From positions 1-35,691 of the IMG/VR virus record IMGVR_UViG_3300044802_000057: a DNA stretch of 35,691 bases. The stretch is one strand, 5' to 3'. The position numbers were made by a program, and so were the translations under genes. The notes under the pieces were generated by a model. That model saw only the letters and a program-made list of their open reading frames with translations. It was not told where the DNA came from and made no database searches. This stretch comes from a virus. Position 1 is the first letter of the stretch. Each line of letters starts with the position of its first letter. Below are positions 6,816 to 14,711 of this stretch, in pieces.

Positions 6816-7042
6816 AGATAAAAGTTTCCCTGGTAGAACCGCACATGCTCACCTTTTCGAACGGCCGTTTTCTATACAGCTACGAAGGCCGGATGAGCAT
6901 GGGGCCAGATATGGTAGCGGGCCTTCATAGCGGGATCATTCAGCCATCCCTCGATCCAAACTTTGTTGAGTTCACGCCGGCGGAGCGGAGAGCGATTCGC
7001 GACTACCAGGTCAACCTGTGGCAAAGGTGGGCCAAGCAATGA
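6812..7042 (+). CDS. Hypothetical protein (76 aa)
   Basis: ATG at 6812 overlaps the terminase stop (ATGA), with GGAG about 9 bases upstream. The frame is open further back inside terminase, but that is shadow. The product is 76 residues: a beta-rich start (KIKVSLVEPHMLTFSNGRF) and a helical basic end (TPAERRAIRDYQVNLWQRWAK). It begins a run of tightly coupled small genes between terminase and portal. No family recognised. Confidence 0.65.
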   Translation: MKIKVSLVEPHMLTFSNGRFLYSYEGRMSMGPDMVAGLHSGIIQPSLDPNFVEFTPAERRAIRDYQVNLWQRWAKQ

Positions 7043-7710
7043 AGTATCTCCCCAAAATCCTCAAGGCCGAAAAGGACCTCACCGGGCTCCTTACGATAAA
7101 CTTCCAAGACCAGGATCCGGAAGCCAAGGAGAAAGAATTCGCCAAGGCCTTCAGCGAACTGCGCGCGGGGATCTCGTGGCCATTCCGCGCCGTTGACGGT
7201 TATATGTGCATCCTGGGCGTCTTAGCCGGTACGCGCTTCGGCGCCGAGAAGGCGGCCATGCTGGTCTACGAAGCCAGATATGACGACGCCATGCAGCTCA
7301 TGACCGACGCCTACAACAAGGCCCACGACTTGCGCTTTCAGTTGTTCTACACCGATTGCCTGAAACAGGAATGGCGTGGCTTCATCCATGAGTTTTCCAA
7401 GAAAGTTTCCCGAGGCCTGGCCGGCCGCAACGTCCGGCTCCGACAATCGCCTTTCCCCAATGATTTTGTCCTGGGCAAGGACCTTATCCGGCGGACCGCC
7501 GCAGCGAAGGGATTCATCCTTCCCACCGTGGGGATTCTCACGGACCAACTGACCAACATCCGGCCCGAAGACCTGGATACGGATCATCCGGAGTATGCCT
7601 TTCCGGCGGTGAACGCTTTCAGATACTTGATCGTCGGATGGGAAAACGATCTCGCGCCAAGCATGGGGTATAGGCGGGAACCCGAGATCTCTCCCCTGGG
7701 GTGGACATGA
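7039..7710 (+). CDS. Hypothetical protein (223 aa)
   Basis: 223 residues from the ATG at 7039 (MKYLPKILKAEKDL), which overlaps the previous stop as ATGA and has AAAGGTGGG upstream. A GTG at 7018 in the same frame would add seven residues but is less likely. The protein looks mainly helical, with several Trp/Phe/Tyr residues and no recognisable catalytic motif. Its position in the terminase-portal interval suggests a phage-specific accessory role. Family unknown. Confidence 0.65.
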   Translation: MKYLPKILKAEKDLTGLLTINFQDQDPEAKEKEFAKAFSELRAGISWPFRAVDGYMCILGVLAGTRFGAEKAAMLVYEARYDDAMQLMTDAYNKAHDLRFQLFYTDCLKQEWRGFIHEFSKKVSRGLAGRNVRLRQSPFPNDFVLGKDLIRRTAAAKGFILPTVGILTDQLTNIRPEDLDTDHPEYAFPAVNAFRYLIVGWENDLAPSMGYRREPEISPLGWT

Positions 7711-7856
7711 ATCTATCTATCGCCACCGCCATGGCCGAACGATTTTGCCGCATCAAGGCCGCAGAATTTTTCCGGAGGACCTGGTCGGCCCTAAGCGAGC
7801 GCGAATTTTTAGACCTCCTCGATCGCCTCCGAGCCCGCCAGAGAGGCGAGACATGA
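7707..7856 (+). CDS. Small hypothetical protein (49 aa)
   Basis: Read directly: ATG at 7707 overlaps the previous stop (ATGA), and its own TGA at 7854-7856 overlaps the ATG of the HAD gene in the same way. The 49-residue product is Arg/Leu-rich and helical (about 20-46, FFRRTWSALSEREFLDLLDR). The perfect fit between two coupled neighbours is the main evidence. No family recognised. Confidence 0.55.
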   Translation: MNLSIATAMAERFCRIKAAEFFRRTWSALSEREFLDLLDRLRARQRGET

Positions 7857-8182
7857 GCTGGATCGGAGTAGACCTCGACGGAACCCTCGCCCACTACGGC
7901 GATTGGAAGGGCATTGATCACATCGGAAAGCCGATTCCCCTGATGCTCGCCAGAGTCAAGAAGTGGATCGCCGAGGGCCAGACCGTAAAGATTTTCACGG
8001 CCAGGGCGTGCAGGGGAGAAGAAGGAATAAAACCAGTCCGCGAGTGGCTGAAAGAAAACGGGCTCCCCGGGGACCTGGTAGTCACCAATCAGAAGGATTT
8101 CGGGATGATCTCGTGTTGGGACGATCGCGCCGTACAGGTCATTCCCAATACCGGCCGAAGAGCCGACGGGGGGGGGAAATAA
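7853..8182 (+). CDS. HAD-superfamily phosphatase-like protein
   Basis: 109 residues from the ATG at 7853 (MSWIGVDLDGTLAHY). Motif I is DLDGT (nucleophile Asp7, Asp9), motif II is the Thr in KIFTARA (Thr49), motif III may be Lys81, and motif IV is WDDRA (Asp90/Asp91). This is a compact, capless HAD hydrolase such as phages use as nucleotide or polynucleotide 3'-phosphatases. The substrate cannot be told. The gene starts by ATGA overlap with the 49-residue gene and ends inside a G9 tract (8168-8176) that also forms the ribosome binding site of the next gene. Confidence 0.85.
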   Translation: MSWIGVDLDGTLAHYGDWKGIDHIGKPIPLMLARVKKWIAEGQTVKIFTARACRGEEGIKPVREWLKENGLPGDLVVTNQKDFGMISCWDDRAVQVIPNTGRRADGGGK

Positions 8183-8418
8183 TGGACAGTAACATACAAG
8201 CCTTTGCACGAATTCAGGTCATCGTTGAAATCAAAGCCGGCGTATGGGCCGGAAATTCCAGCGTTGATCAGTTATTCGAATCCTCAGCCAGGGAGGCCAA
8301 GGCCCGCGTTTTAGCCCTGGTTCAAAAAGGCAATCCCGAGGCGAGAGTTCTCGGCGAGCCCGTCGTAATCGCCGTCCTCGGACGCGAATTCCGACGGGAA
8401 GAAGGGGGGGAAACATGA
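8182..8418 (+). CDS. Hypothetical protein (78 aa)
   Basis: ATG at 8182 overlaps the HAD stop by one base (TAATG) and is preceded by a G9 run acting as Shine-Dalgarno. The 78-residue product resembles an alternating beta/alpha small domain (RIQVIVEIKAGVWAG, then a helix EAKARVLALVQKG and a strand PVVIAVLGREFRR). It ends in a G7 tract (8404-8410) before the next coupled start. Not recognised. Confidence 0.6.
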   Translation: MDSNIQAFARIQVIVEIKAGVWAGNSSVDQLFESSAREAKARVLALVQKGNPEARVLGEPVVIAVLGREFRREEGGET

Positions 8419-8708
8419 ATCAGAAGGTGGCCAAGCAGATCAGGAAGATCGTTTTTGGCGACAACTCGCAGAGGGTTGTGAACTACGGGGCCATCGAACG
8501 GCCGGGCAAAGGAAGACGCAAGGTTTTGGTGCAGCAAATCATCTGCCGGGGCGACCGGGGAACGTACCGCGATGCCAAGCGTTTCTTCAGATTCGCCCGG
8601 CATGAAGGCGTAAGCCTGAAGGTTACGCTCGCGGCGATCGCCATGGAGTGCAGCCGGCGGGAGGGCATGAAGGGTGAAGTACAGAGCCCCGGAGCCAATC
8701 TTAGTTGA
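8415..8708 (+). CDS. Basic hypothetical protein (97 aa)
   Basis: 97 residues starting MNQKVAKQIRKIVFGD, overlapping the preceding stop as ATGA with GGGGGGGAAAC upstream. It is strongly basic (many Arg/Lys), with a helix near residues 50-75 (YRDAKRFFRFARHEGVSLK), so nucleic-acid binding is plausible, but no fold is recognised. Its 3' end overlaps the next gene by 35 bases. Confidence 0.6.
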   Translation: MNQKVAKQIRKIVFGDNSQRVVNYGAIERPGKGRRKVLVQQIICRGDRGTYRDAKRFFRFARHEGVSLKVTLAAIAMECSRREGMKGEVQSPGANLS

Positions 8709-8919
8709 CGGAACAATTCTGCATCGGGAAGGGACGTTTTTCATGCTGACAAAACGCGAGAATCCTCACACCGGGCGAACCGAATGGTGCCTGGTTTCCA
8801 TCAGCTCCGGGAAGGTCCTGGAGTGGTTCGGCCCGAAAGAGCCGAGCGACGGGACCGTGAAGAAGTCTGAAGAGCGGGTCCAATGGTTCAAACACAAGGG
8901 CGAAGCGGGGGGGAAATAG
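8674..8919 (+). CDS. Hypothetical protein (81 aa)
   Basis: 81 residues with a GTG start at 8674 (KYRAPEPILVDGTILHREG); GGGAGGG lies at good spacing upstream inside the preceding gene. The protein looks beta-rich, with Trp residues (EWCLVSISSGKVLEWFG) and a Gly-Gly-Lys C-terminus encoded by a G7 tract (8907-8913). That tract also forms the ribosome binding site of the next gene. No family recognised. Confidence 0.6.
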   Translation: MKYRAPEPILVDGTILHREGTFFMLTKRENPHTGRTEWCLVSISSGKVLEWFGPKEPSDGTVKKSEERVQWFKHKGEAGGK

Positions 8920-8921
8920 CC

Positions 8922-9164
8922 ATGGCCAAAGAAGTCAAAGCACAGTTTTATTTCCGGTGTCGCGAGTGCCAGGCCAAGGTCTACCGGCTGCCGGACTCCG
9001 AATTCTGGATGACCTTTCCTACCGATTGCCCGGACTGTAAAACGCCCGGCTCCATGGTGCCCGAAGTGAGTTTCCACCCGGACAACGATAGCGACAACGT
9101 CGTCGACCGGATAGGGCGAACCCATCGAGAAAAGGACAGGTTAATCGACAGCATAGGCGAATAG
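8922..9164 (+). CDS. Zinc-ribbon protein (80 aa)
   Basis: 80 residues from the ATG at 8922 (MAKEVKAQFYFRCRECQAK), behind GGGGGGGAAATAGCC. The two pairs CREC (about residues 13-16) and CPDC (about 36-39) give a four-cysteine zinc ribbon; the C-terminal half is acidic then charged (HPDNDSDNVVDRIGRTHREK). The frame is open to 8883, which is shadow of the previous gene. It is the last small gene before the portal. Probably a nucleic-acid or protein-binding accessory protein. Confidence 0.65.
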   Translation: MAKEVKAQFYFRCRECQAKVYRLPDSEFWMTFPTDCPDCKTPGSMVPEVSFHPDNDSDNVVDRIGRTHREKDRLIDSIGE

Positions 9165-9197
9165 ATCATTTTTGCCCGGGGGGAGCGGGAGAGGGAA

Positions 9198-11321
9198 ATG
9201 TTACAGGTTCTTAGCAACGCGGATATCACAGCCCGAGAAGAAAAAGAAGCTGATACGCAGCTCGCCATCCGCGACGTTACCGCGAGTACGGAGAACCCTG
9301 TCGTTTCCGGCCTGGCTGCCCATATTCGCGTTTGTTGGGAGCAAGCCAAACGGGCGAAGATCATCCACGAACAGCAAATCCTCAAGAATCTCCGCCAGAA
9401 GGAAGGGATCTACGAGCCGCAGAAGCTCGCCGCGATCCGGAGCATGAAGTCTTCCGAAGTCTTCATGAAGCTCACCGACCGCAAATGCCGCGACGCCAAG
9501 GACTGGATCAAGGACATCATCTTTCAGCCGGGCACCAAGCCCTGGACGATCGAACCCACGCCCGTACCGGAGGTTCCCGAATGGGTAAAGCAGCACGCGG
9601 AAGTGAAGCTCCTCCAGCAGCGCATGGGCGAGATCATGCAGCAAGCCGCCCAAACCGGCCAGCAAGTTCCCATGGAGATCATTCCCGAGATCATCAAACA
9701 GGAAATGCCCGGCATCATGGAGCACCTGGAAAAGGAGATCAAGGACGAGGCCAAAGACATCGCCAAGAAGATGGAGCAAGAGATCGATGACGAGCTCATC
9801 GAGGGAGGATTCTACACCGCCCTGGCGGACGCCATCCCCGACATCATTCTTCACACCGGCTTTATCAAAGGCCCCATCTATCGCAAGGTTAAGGTCCCCA
9901 AGCTGGTCGCCGACCAGAAGACCGGCCGGAAGCGCCTGCAGGTCACCGACGAGATCCGCGGGGAATACGAGAAGGTCAACCCTCTCGATATCTACCCGGC
10001 TCCGGACGCGACCGGCATAAACGACGGGTACCTGATTGAAAAGACTTCGCTGAACGGGGTCCAACTCCAGGAGTTGCGCGGCGTCCCCACCTATGACACC
10101 GAAGCGATCGACAAGGTCCTCGAACTGTACGGCCAGAACGGCCTCCGCGAATGGACGGCGATCGACACGCAGCGCGCCGAGGTCGAACACCGCGACCAGA
10201 TGGTCATCCACGACACGACCAAGATCGATTGTCTTGTCTTTTGGGGAGAGATTCAGGGCAAGGTCCTTCTTCAATGGGGAATGAGCCTCAAGGAAGTGCC
10301 CGAACCTTTCAGCTTTTATCACGTCTGCGTCTGGCTCATCGGCAACTACGTCATCAAGGCCATGCTCAACCCGGATGATCTCGGAGAAAGGCCCTACTAC
10401 AAGGCCGGATTCGATGAGACGGACGGAAACTGCTATTGGGCGCGAGGCCTGCCCCAGGTCATCGATCACATCCAGGAACCAGCCAATGCGGTCGCCCGGC
10501 ACATCGTCAACAACGTCGGGTTTGCCGCCGGCCCCATGGTCGAGATCAACGAGGACCGGGTACCCGGAGCCGGAGATCCCGCTCCGAATCGGGTATGGAG
10601 GTCCAATAACGACACTATGGCAACGGGCGCGCCGGCCATCCAGGTCTGGAGCATCCCGCTCATTGCCGACAAGCTCATGGAGATCTTCGATAAATATCGA
10701 AAGATGATGGATGAAGATTCGGGGATCCCCGCGTATGCCCACGGAGACGCCGATGTCGGCGGAGGAGGGGACACGGCCAGCGGCCTTTCCATGCTCATGA
10801 CCGCCGCATCGAGGGGAATCAAAGGCATCATCCGGACGATCGATCAGCACATGATCGAGCCCGTCATCCGCTACAAATATTACCGGAACATTCAGAAGGT
10901 CGAGAACGCCGCCCTCGTCGGAGACTACAAAGTCAAAGCGATCGGCAGCTCTTCCCTCATTGCCAAGGAACAACAAGCGATGAGGAGAGGCGAATTCCTG
11001 AAGACGACCCAAAACACGATCGATTACTCGATCATGGGCCCCGAAGGACGCCGCTATCTCCTCGAAGATACTGCTCGGGCGCTGGAGCTGGATCCGGAAA
11101 AGGCGGTCCCCGAGGCGCCGCCGCAACCCCCCCAGGCCGGTATGGTCCCCGGGGGTCCATCAAATCCGCCTCTCGTTCCAACGCCCGGCAGCCCCATTCC
11201 CCAAGGCGCGGGCCCGGCACAGCCGGCAACCCTCGACCAGGCCGGGAACCCGGTAGCCGGGAAGGATTTCAATTTACAGAGGAAGGAGGCCGCACCCCTT
11301 GGACAACAAGCGAACGCCTAA
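9198..11321 (+). CDS. Portal protein (podovirus type)
   Basis: 707 residues. It forms the dodecameric channel at one head vertex through which DNA is packaged and ejected. Evidence is length, position after terminase and before scaffold/capsid, and internal portal-like segments: DIYPAPDATGINDGYLIEKT (about 270-290), CLVFWGEIQGKVLLQWG, and the conserved NAVARHIVNN (about 432-441) with following VGFAAGPM. The segment about 130-205 is an unusually long Gln/Glu/Lys-rich helical insertion (probable coiled coil). The C-terminal about 60 residues are Pro/Gly-rich. GGGAGAGGGAA precedes the ATG. The next gene starts inside its last 23 bases. Confidence 0.85.
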   Translation: MLQVLSNADITAREEKEADTQLAIRDVTASTENPVVSGLAAHIRVCWEQAKRAKIIHEQQILKNLRQKEGIYEPQKLAAIRSMKSSEVFMKLTDRKCRDAKDWIKDIIFQPGTKPWTIEPTPVPEVPEWVKQHAEVKLLQQRMGEIMQQAAQTGQQVPMEIIPEIIKQEMPGIMEHLEKEIKDEAKDIAKKMEQEIDDELIEGGFYTALADAIPDIILHTGFIKGPIYRKVKVPKLVADQKTGRKRLQVTDEIRGEYEKVNPLDIYPAPDATGINDGYLIEKTSLNGVQLQELRGVPTYDTEAIDKVLELYGQNGLREWTAIDTQRAEVEHRDQMVIHDTTKIDCLVFWGEIQGKVLLQWGMSLKEVPEPFSFYHVCVWLIGNYVIKAMLNPDDLGERPYYKAGFDETDGNCYWARGLPQVIDHIQEPANAVARHIVNNVGFAAGPMVEINEDRVPGAGDPAPNRVWRSNNDTMATGAPAIQVWSIPLIADKLMEIFDKYRKMMDEDSGIPAYAHGDADVGGGGDTASGLSMLMTAASRGIKGIIRTIDQHMIEPVIRYKYYRNIQKVENAALVGDYKVKAIGSSSLIAKEQQAMRRGEFLKTTQNTIDYSIMGPEGRRYLLEDTARALELDPEKAVPEAPPQPPQAGMVPGGPSNPPLVPTPGSPIPQGAGPAQPATLDQAGNPVAGKDFNLQRKEAAPLGQQANA

Positions 11322-11592
11322 CCCTTTGCTGCAGCCCGATGACCAGCTTTTGAAATGCGTGGCTTTCATGGCGGCCGATCCGAATTTCAAGGTTTTTACC
11401 ACCTGGATCAACTCCTGTTACGCCTCGATCGTCAACCGGGCCCCGACCGTGAAAGAGGAGATCGAGCTTCGCTGGAACCAGGGGCAATGCCAGGCCCTTT
11501 TGCTTATCAGTAAGGCCTTAACCCAGGCTCACGAAGAGCTGGAAAAAAGAATGCTGGAGCGGGAAAAAGACCGTCTCCAGAAAAATCCCTAA
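11299..11592 (+). CDS. Hypothetical protein (97 aa), helical
   Basis: 97 residues. TTG start at 11299, with GGAAGGAGG about 9 bases upstream inside the portal gene and a 23-base overlap with it. The product is helical, with a C-terminal charged coiled-coil (KALTQAHEELEKRMLEREKD). Position right after the portal suggests a head or connector accessory function, but that is inference; no family recognised. Confidence 0.6.
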   Translation: MDNKRTPNPLLQPDDQLLKCVAFMAADPNFKVFTTWINSCYASIVNRAPTVKEEIELRWNQGQCQALLLISKALTQAHEELEKRMLEREKDRLQKNP

Positions 11593-11603
11593 AGGAGAAT
11601 CCC

Positions 11604-11954
11604 ATGGCTAACGCAGTTACTTCGAGAACGAGCCCGGTCGCGAACGGTGTTGTAACCCATAAACCACAGAAGGCCCAGGGCGTCCATCTCTACATGAAAT
11701 ATTCCAAGGGAAACGGGACGAGCGTACTCATCACCCCGACCTTCATCGACCCGGATCTCGACCCGACCGATCAGTATCAGCCGATTTACCTGGACCCCAC
11801 CATGGCCCCGCAACCGCAGAGCTTCAGCCTTTCGGCCTCGGGGAATTACCGGATCCCGGTACCCATGGCGCTCGGCGAAAAGATCCTCGTCCTCACGATC
11901 GCGTTCACCGGCGGGGATTCCCAGGCCCTCGTGGTCGACGTGCGCAACGAATAA
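11604..11954 (+). CDS. Probable virion structural protein (116 aa)
   Basis: 116 residues. AAAGGAGAATCCC precedes the ATG. The protein is predicted to be beta-rich (GVHLYMKYSKGNGTSVLITP, NYRIPVPMALGEKILVLTI, GDSQALVVDVRN), in the style of small phage decoration or minor structural proteins. No signal peptide or catalytic motif. It lies between the portal region and the next structural-type gene. Function is inferred from composition and context. Confidence 0.55.
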   Translation: MANAVTSRTSPVANGVVTHKPQKAQGVHLYMKYSKGNGTSVLITPTFIDPDLDPTDQYQPIYLDPTMAPQPQSFSLSASGNYRIPVPMALGEKILVLTIAFTGGDSQALVVDVRNE

Positions 11955-11981
11955 CAGGGCGAGCCCAAGGAGGAAGCTAAA

Positions 11982-12821
11982 ATGATTCAGTCCATCTTTC
12001 AGATTCCCATCGTTCCCGGGCTGACCGGCGCCGACCTGGTCGCCGCCGAGGCCATTGCCGAGAGTGTAGCCGAGGCCGCAAGCGCGCCCAAGGACCAGAA
12101 AGATTACCTGGCCATCCCCATCGAGTGGGCCATTGACGGCGTCTCCGCTCCCGACGCGACCGCGGTTCTTTCCGCCACGAACAGCGTCATGATCCGCAAA
12201 TTCCGCGGGGACGTGGGAAATCAGGATGTTTTTATTCCCGTCCTCCTTCCTCCGGATAAAAAGCCCGCCTCCGCCGCAATAAAATACCGGGTCCATTTTT
12301 TCCTCACGGAGGCCGTTCAACCGAATAATGAAGGCGTCGTGTTCGCCGTCAAAAGTAACGCCCTCGCAACCCCGGATCTTCTGAGCGCCGCTCTCGGAAC
12401 CGCCTACACCTGCGAGATCACCATGCTGAACAGCGTAGCCACAGCATGGGCCGCCGCTACCCCCAAGGCAGTAGGAGACAACGTCATTCCCCTGGCCTCG
12501 CCCAATGGATTTTGGTATCAGGCTTCGGCACATTTGGGAGACTTTAACACCGGCGCCCAAGAGCCCGCATGGCCGCCCACGCCCGGGCAAACCGTTGTGG
12601 ACAATCACGTTACCTGGCGCTGCATGGGAACCAACTGCGCCCAAAACTCTCTGGTAACCACGGGCTGGAGCACGCCCTTTACCGTCCCCGGACTCTCCGC
12701 GGGAAAGCTCTTTCTCATGCTCAACTTCGCCAGAACCCAGGACGCCGCCGATGACACCTACGCGCAAAAAGTCGGCGTCGCTTTTATCGAACTGGCCTTC
12801 GATCAGGAGCCCGCGCCATGA
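11982..12821 (+). CDS. Tail or fibre-type structural protein
   Basis: 279 residues; AAGGAGGAAGC precedes the ATG. The middle part (about residues 150-215) contains the pattern W-x-VGDNVIPL-x-GFWYQAS-x-G-x-EPAWPPTPGQTVVDNHVTW, a small domain common in phage fibre and surface proteins that may bind carbohydrate. The rest is Ala-rich and beta-rich. A virion surface role is inferred. The next gene starts by ATGA overlap. Confidence 0.65.
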   Translation: MIQSIFQIPIVPGLTGADLVAAEAIAESVAEAASAPKDQKDYLAIPIEWAIDGVSAPDATAVLSATNSVMIRKFRGDVGNQDVFIPVLLPPDKKPASAAIKYRVHFFLTEAVQPNNEGVVFAVKSNALATPDLLSAALGTAYTCEITMLNSVATAWAAATPKAVGDNVIPLASPNGFWYQASAHLGDFNTGAQEPAWPPTPGQTVVDNHVTWRCMGTNCAQNSLVTTGWSTPFTVPGLSAGKLFLMLNFARTQDAADDTYAQKVGVAFIELAFDQEPAP

Positions 12822-13492
12822 GCAGGGCACTTTTTATGACCGGGAAAAGACGGGGGAGGAGTCCTTATTTATCCGTGGGCGCGGATTGTGTACTCTATCA
12901 CGCCTATTGGGACGGGACGGCCGTGGATCATTCGAGTGGGGGTAACTCCGGAGTGTTAGACGTAATTTCTTCTTATCCGGCTTTTGTACCCAACGATAGT
13001 TTGCAATTCAATAACACAGCGGGAAAGGTGGTTGTCGCCAATAAAGCCAACCTACAATTTGCCTCCGCCGGTTCTTGCTTTGCCTGGATTAAGACCTTAC
13101 AAAACGCAGATCATACGTGGATCTGCGGGAAGCACTATTCGAATTGCTACGCCTTTCTTTATGCCAATGCTCAAAGACTCGAATTTATCGCATCGGCTTC
13201 GTTTACGTTTTCTGATGACTACATAAGAACTTCAGGGGCTTGGAATTTAGCGTCGATTTGTTGGGGTGCAGCGAACGTCGATTTTTATTCAAATGCAAAC
13301 TTTGATGAAACGGTTCCCAATGCCAACACTCCTTCTGATCAAACTAACGATTTGTGGATAGGAAATGATCCATCTGGCGCAGGAACAGCTCCGGTTATGA
13401 ACTTAGGGGAAATTCTTCTCTTCAATACAAGGAAATCACAGGCGGACATCACCGCCTACTTTAACGCGACCAAAGGCCGCTACGGCCTTTAA
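12818..13492 (+). CDS. LamG/concanavalin-like lectin protein
   Basis: 224 residues, ATGA overlap with the previous gene. The order of motifs fits a LamG-type jelly roll: DSLQFNNTAGKVVVANKANL (about 59-78), SCFAWIKT, a central W-I-C-G-K region, then the characteristic ending GEILLFNTRKSQADITAYFN followed by KGRYGL. Such domains bind glycans or host surface structures. No signal peptide, so it is probably virion-attached or cytoplasmic. From about 13000 the DNA is visibly more AT-rich and uses codons (aat, gat, ttt, caa) unlike its neighbours, which suggests recent acquisition. A hairpin covers the stop codon. Confidence 0.75.
   Translation: MSRALFMTGKRRGRSPYLSVGADCVLYHAYWDGTAVDHSSGGNSGVLDVISSYPAFVPNDSLQFNNTAGKVVVANKANLQFASAGSCFAWIKTLQNADHTWICGKHYSNCYAFLYANAQRLEFIASASFTFSDDYIRTSGAWNLASICWGAANVDFYSNANFDETVPNANTPSDQTNDLWIGNDPSGAGTAPVMNLGEILLFNTRKSQADITAYFNATKGRYGL
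13472..13490 (+). terminator. Hairpin at end of lectin gene (weak terminator?)
   Basis: AAAGGCCG (13472-13479), loop CTA, CGGCCTTT (13483-13490): a perfect 8-bp stem lying on the last codons of the lectin gene. Only three T residues end the stem, so termination would be weak or it may only protect the mRNA end. Confidence 0.35.
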
Positions 13493-13543
13493 AGAAGCAA
13501 TGAACCCAAGCCCACGCGGGCAGAGGAACAAAGGGATGATTCC

Positions 13544-13825
13544 ATGGGAACCGAACAAGATCCAGTCTGCGACTTCAAGCCCACCCTTGTAAGCCGCGAA
13601 ACTTTTCAGGGCGCTGACGATGCCACCAAGCTGAATTACCTGTTCGATATCCATTGCGTCGTCGTGACCAACCAGAACCAGGTGAGGAAGTATATCGAAC
13701 ATCAGCGTGCCCGGGACCGGAGGATCAACGCCGTAATCACTTCCACCCTGGCCACTCTCGTAAGCATCCTCGCCGCCGTCCTCAAGCCATTTCTCGGGGG
13801 GGCCGTCTGGATGTCGAGGCCATAA
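13544..13825 (+). CDS. Small one-TM protein, possible holin
   Basis: 93 residues. AAAGGGATGATTCC precedes the ATG. Residues 27-60 are a charged amphipathic helix (DDATKLNYLFDIHCVV and QVRKYIEHQRARDRR), followed by one hydrophobic segment at residues 61-81 (INAVITSTLATLVSILAAVL) and a short tail. This layout resembles XhlA-like haemolysin/holin proteins. It lies two genes upstream of the endolysin, which fits a lysis role, but a second holin candidate exists at 17979. The call is by topology and position only. Confidence 0.5.
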   Translation: MGTEQDPVCDFKPTLVSRETFQGADDATKLNYLFDIHCVVVTNQNQVRKYIEHQRARDRRINAVITSTLATLVSILAAVLKPFLGGAVWMSRP

Positions 13826-13837
13826 CAAGGGGGGGAT

Positions 13838-14260
13838 ATGTTGACCGTTCATTCGTGGGTGGATCCGCAAACGGGAGAAACGAAGATGGTTGTAGGCCGG
13901 AAGAACGAAATGGGCGAGGCCACGGTTTACAACTTATATACCGGAACGGCCTCTCGGCTGCTTTTGGGCGGACAGATCCCGGCCGAGTACGTTCTCACCA
14001 TCCCCTACGATATGTCGGGGGAATTCGAGCACGCCCTCCTGGAGTGGCTGAAAAAGAAGGGGATCCGGCATGACAACGACGCGCGGATCGAGGGAACCCT
14101 TGAGGCGACCCGGAAACACCTGGAGGACCTGCGCGAGCTGCTAAAACTCACGCCGCTGAAAGTTTATGAAGAGCGGCAAAACAAGCCGCCCCTGGGGCCA
14201 AGAAACTCCGGGTTATATGGTGAGCTACACGGTGAGGTACATGAGCCACATGAGCCCTGA
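13838..14260 (+). CDS. Hypothetical protein (140 aa)
   Basis: 140 residues. A G7 run (13829-13835) directly upstream serves as ribosome binding site. The N-terminal part is beta-rich (VHSWVDPQTGETKMVVGRKN), followed by a helical middle (residues 62-110, GEFEHALLEWLKKKGIRHDN) and a short Glu/His/Pro repeat at the end (GELHGEVHEPHEP). It sits between the holin candidate and the endolysin and overlaps the latter, so a lysis-module role is possible. No family recognised. Confidence 0.55.
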   Translation: MLTVHSWVDPQTGETKMVVGRKNEMGEATVYNLYTGTASRLLLGGQIPAEYVLTIPYDMSGEFEHALLEWLKKKGIRHDNDARIEGTLEATRKHLEDLRELLKLTPLKVYEERQNKPPLGPRNSGLYGELHGEVHEPHEP

Positions 14261-14702
14261 AACGCTTGATCTTATGCCGCTGGTACCCGAGTGCAGCCAC
14301 GAGAAGATGATCGCCGTGGCCAAGACCATTTGGGGCGAAGCAAGAGGCGAACCCATCGAGGGCCAGATCGCGGTCGCGTGCGTCATCCGGAACCGCGTGA
14401 ATGACCCCGCCTGGTGGGGAAGCAGCTTTGAGGAAGTCTGCCTGAAATCCGGGCAGTTCTCCTGTTGGAAAGAGGAAAAGGCGCAGCTCGACGATCTCGA
14501 TGTCTGCAAGGAGCCCTCGGGCCGGCAATGCCTGTGGGTGGCGATCGGAGTGGTTTACAACTACCTCGAAGACATCACCCGGGGAGCTGATCATTACCTG
14601 GCGAAGTGGATGCTCGACAAGGGAGTGGCCCCGAAATGGGCGACCACGAACAAGTGGAGCGCCGAAATAGGTCACCAAGTCTTTTACAAAATCGGACCAT
14701 AA
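14241..14702 (+). CDS. Endolysin, SleB-type cell-wall hydrolase
   Basis: 153 residues from ATG 14241. The sequence EKMIAVAKTIWGEARGEP (about 21-38) with GQIAVACVIRNRVNDPAWWG and then KSGQFSCWK is the SleB/CwlJ Hydrolase_2 signature; Glu33 in WGEARGE is the expected catalytic acid. Such enzymes cleave the glycan strands of peptidoglycan as lytic transglycosylases. No signal peptide, so release needs a holin. In-frame alternatives are ATGs at 14217 and 14166; I chose 14241 because GGTGAGG lies just upstream and the overlap with the previous gene is smallest. The call is good; the start is uncertain. Confidence 0.85.
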   Translation: MSHMSPETLDLMPLVPECSHEKMIAVAKTIWGEARGEPIEGQIAVACVIRNRVNDPAWWGSSFEEVCLKSGQFSCWKEEKAQLDDLDVCKEPSGRQCLWVAIGVVYNYLEDITRGADHYLAKWMLDKGVAPKWATTNKWSAEIGHQVFYKIGP

Positions 14703-14711
14703 GGAGGTCTC

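Noticed and set aside
9201-11126. Long open frame on the - strand opposite the portal gene (641 codons)
   Set aside because: It mirrors the portal in GC-rich codons, has no ribosome binding site or neighbours on that strand, and its product reads as low-complexity Asp/Leu/Val shadow.
13500-13595. 31-codon frame (MNPSPRGQRNKGMIPWEPNK) between lectin and holin candidate
   Set aside because: It lacks a ribosome binding site and mostly overlaps the well-supported start of the gene at 13544.
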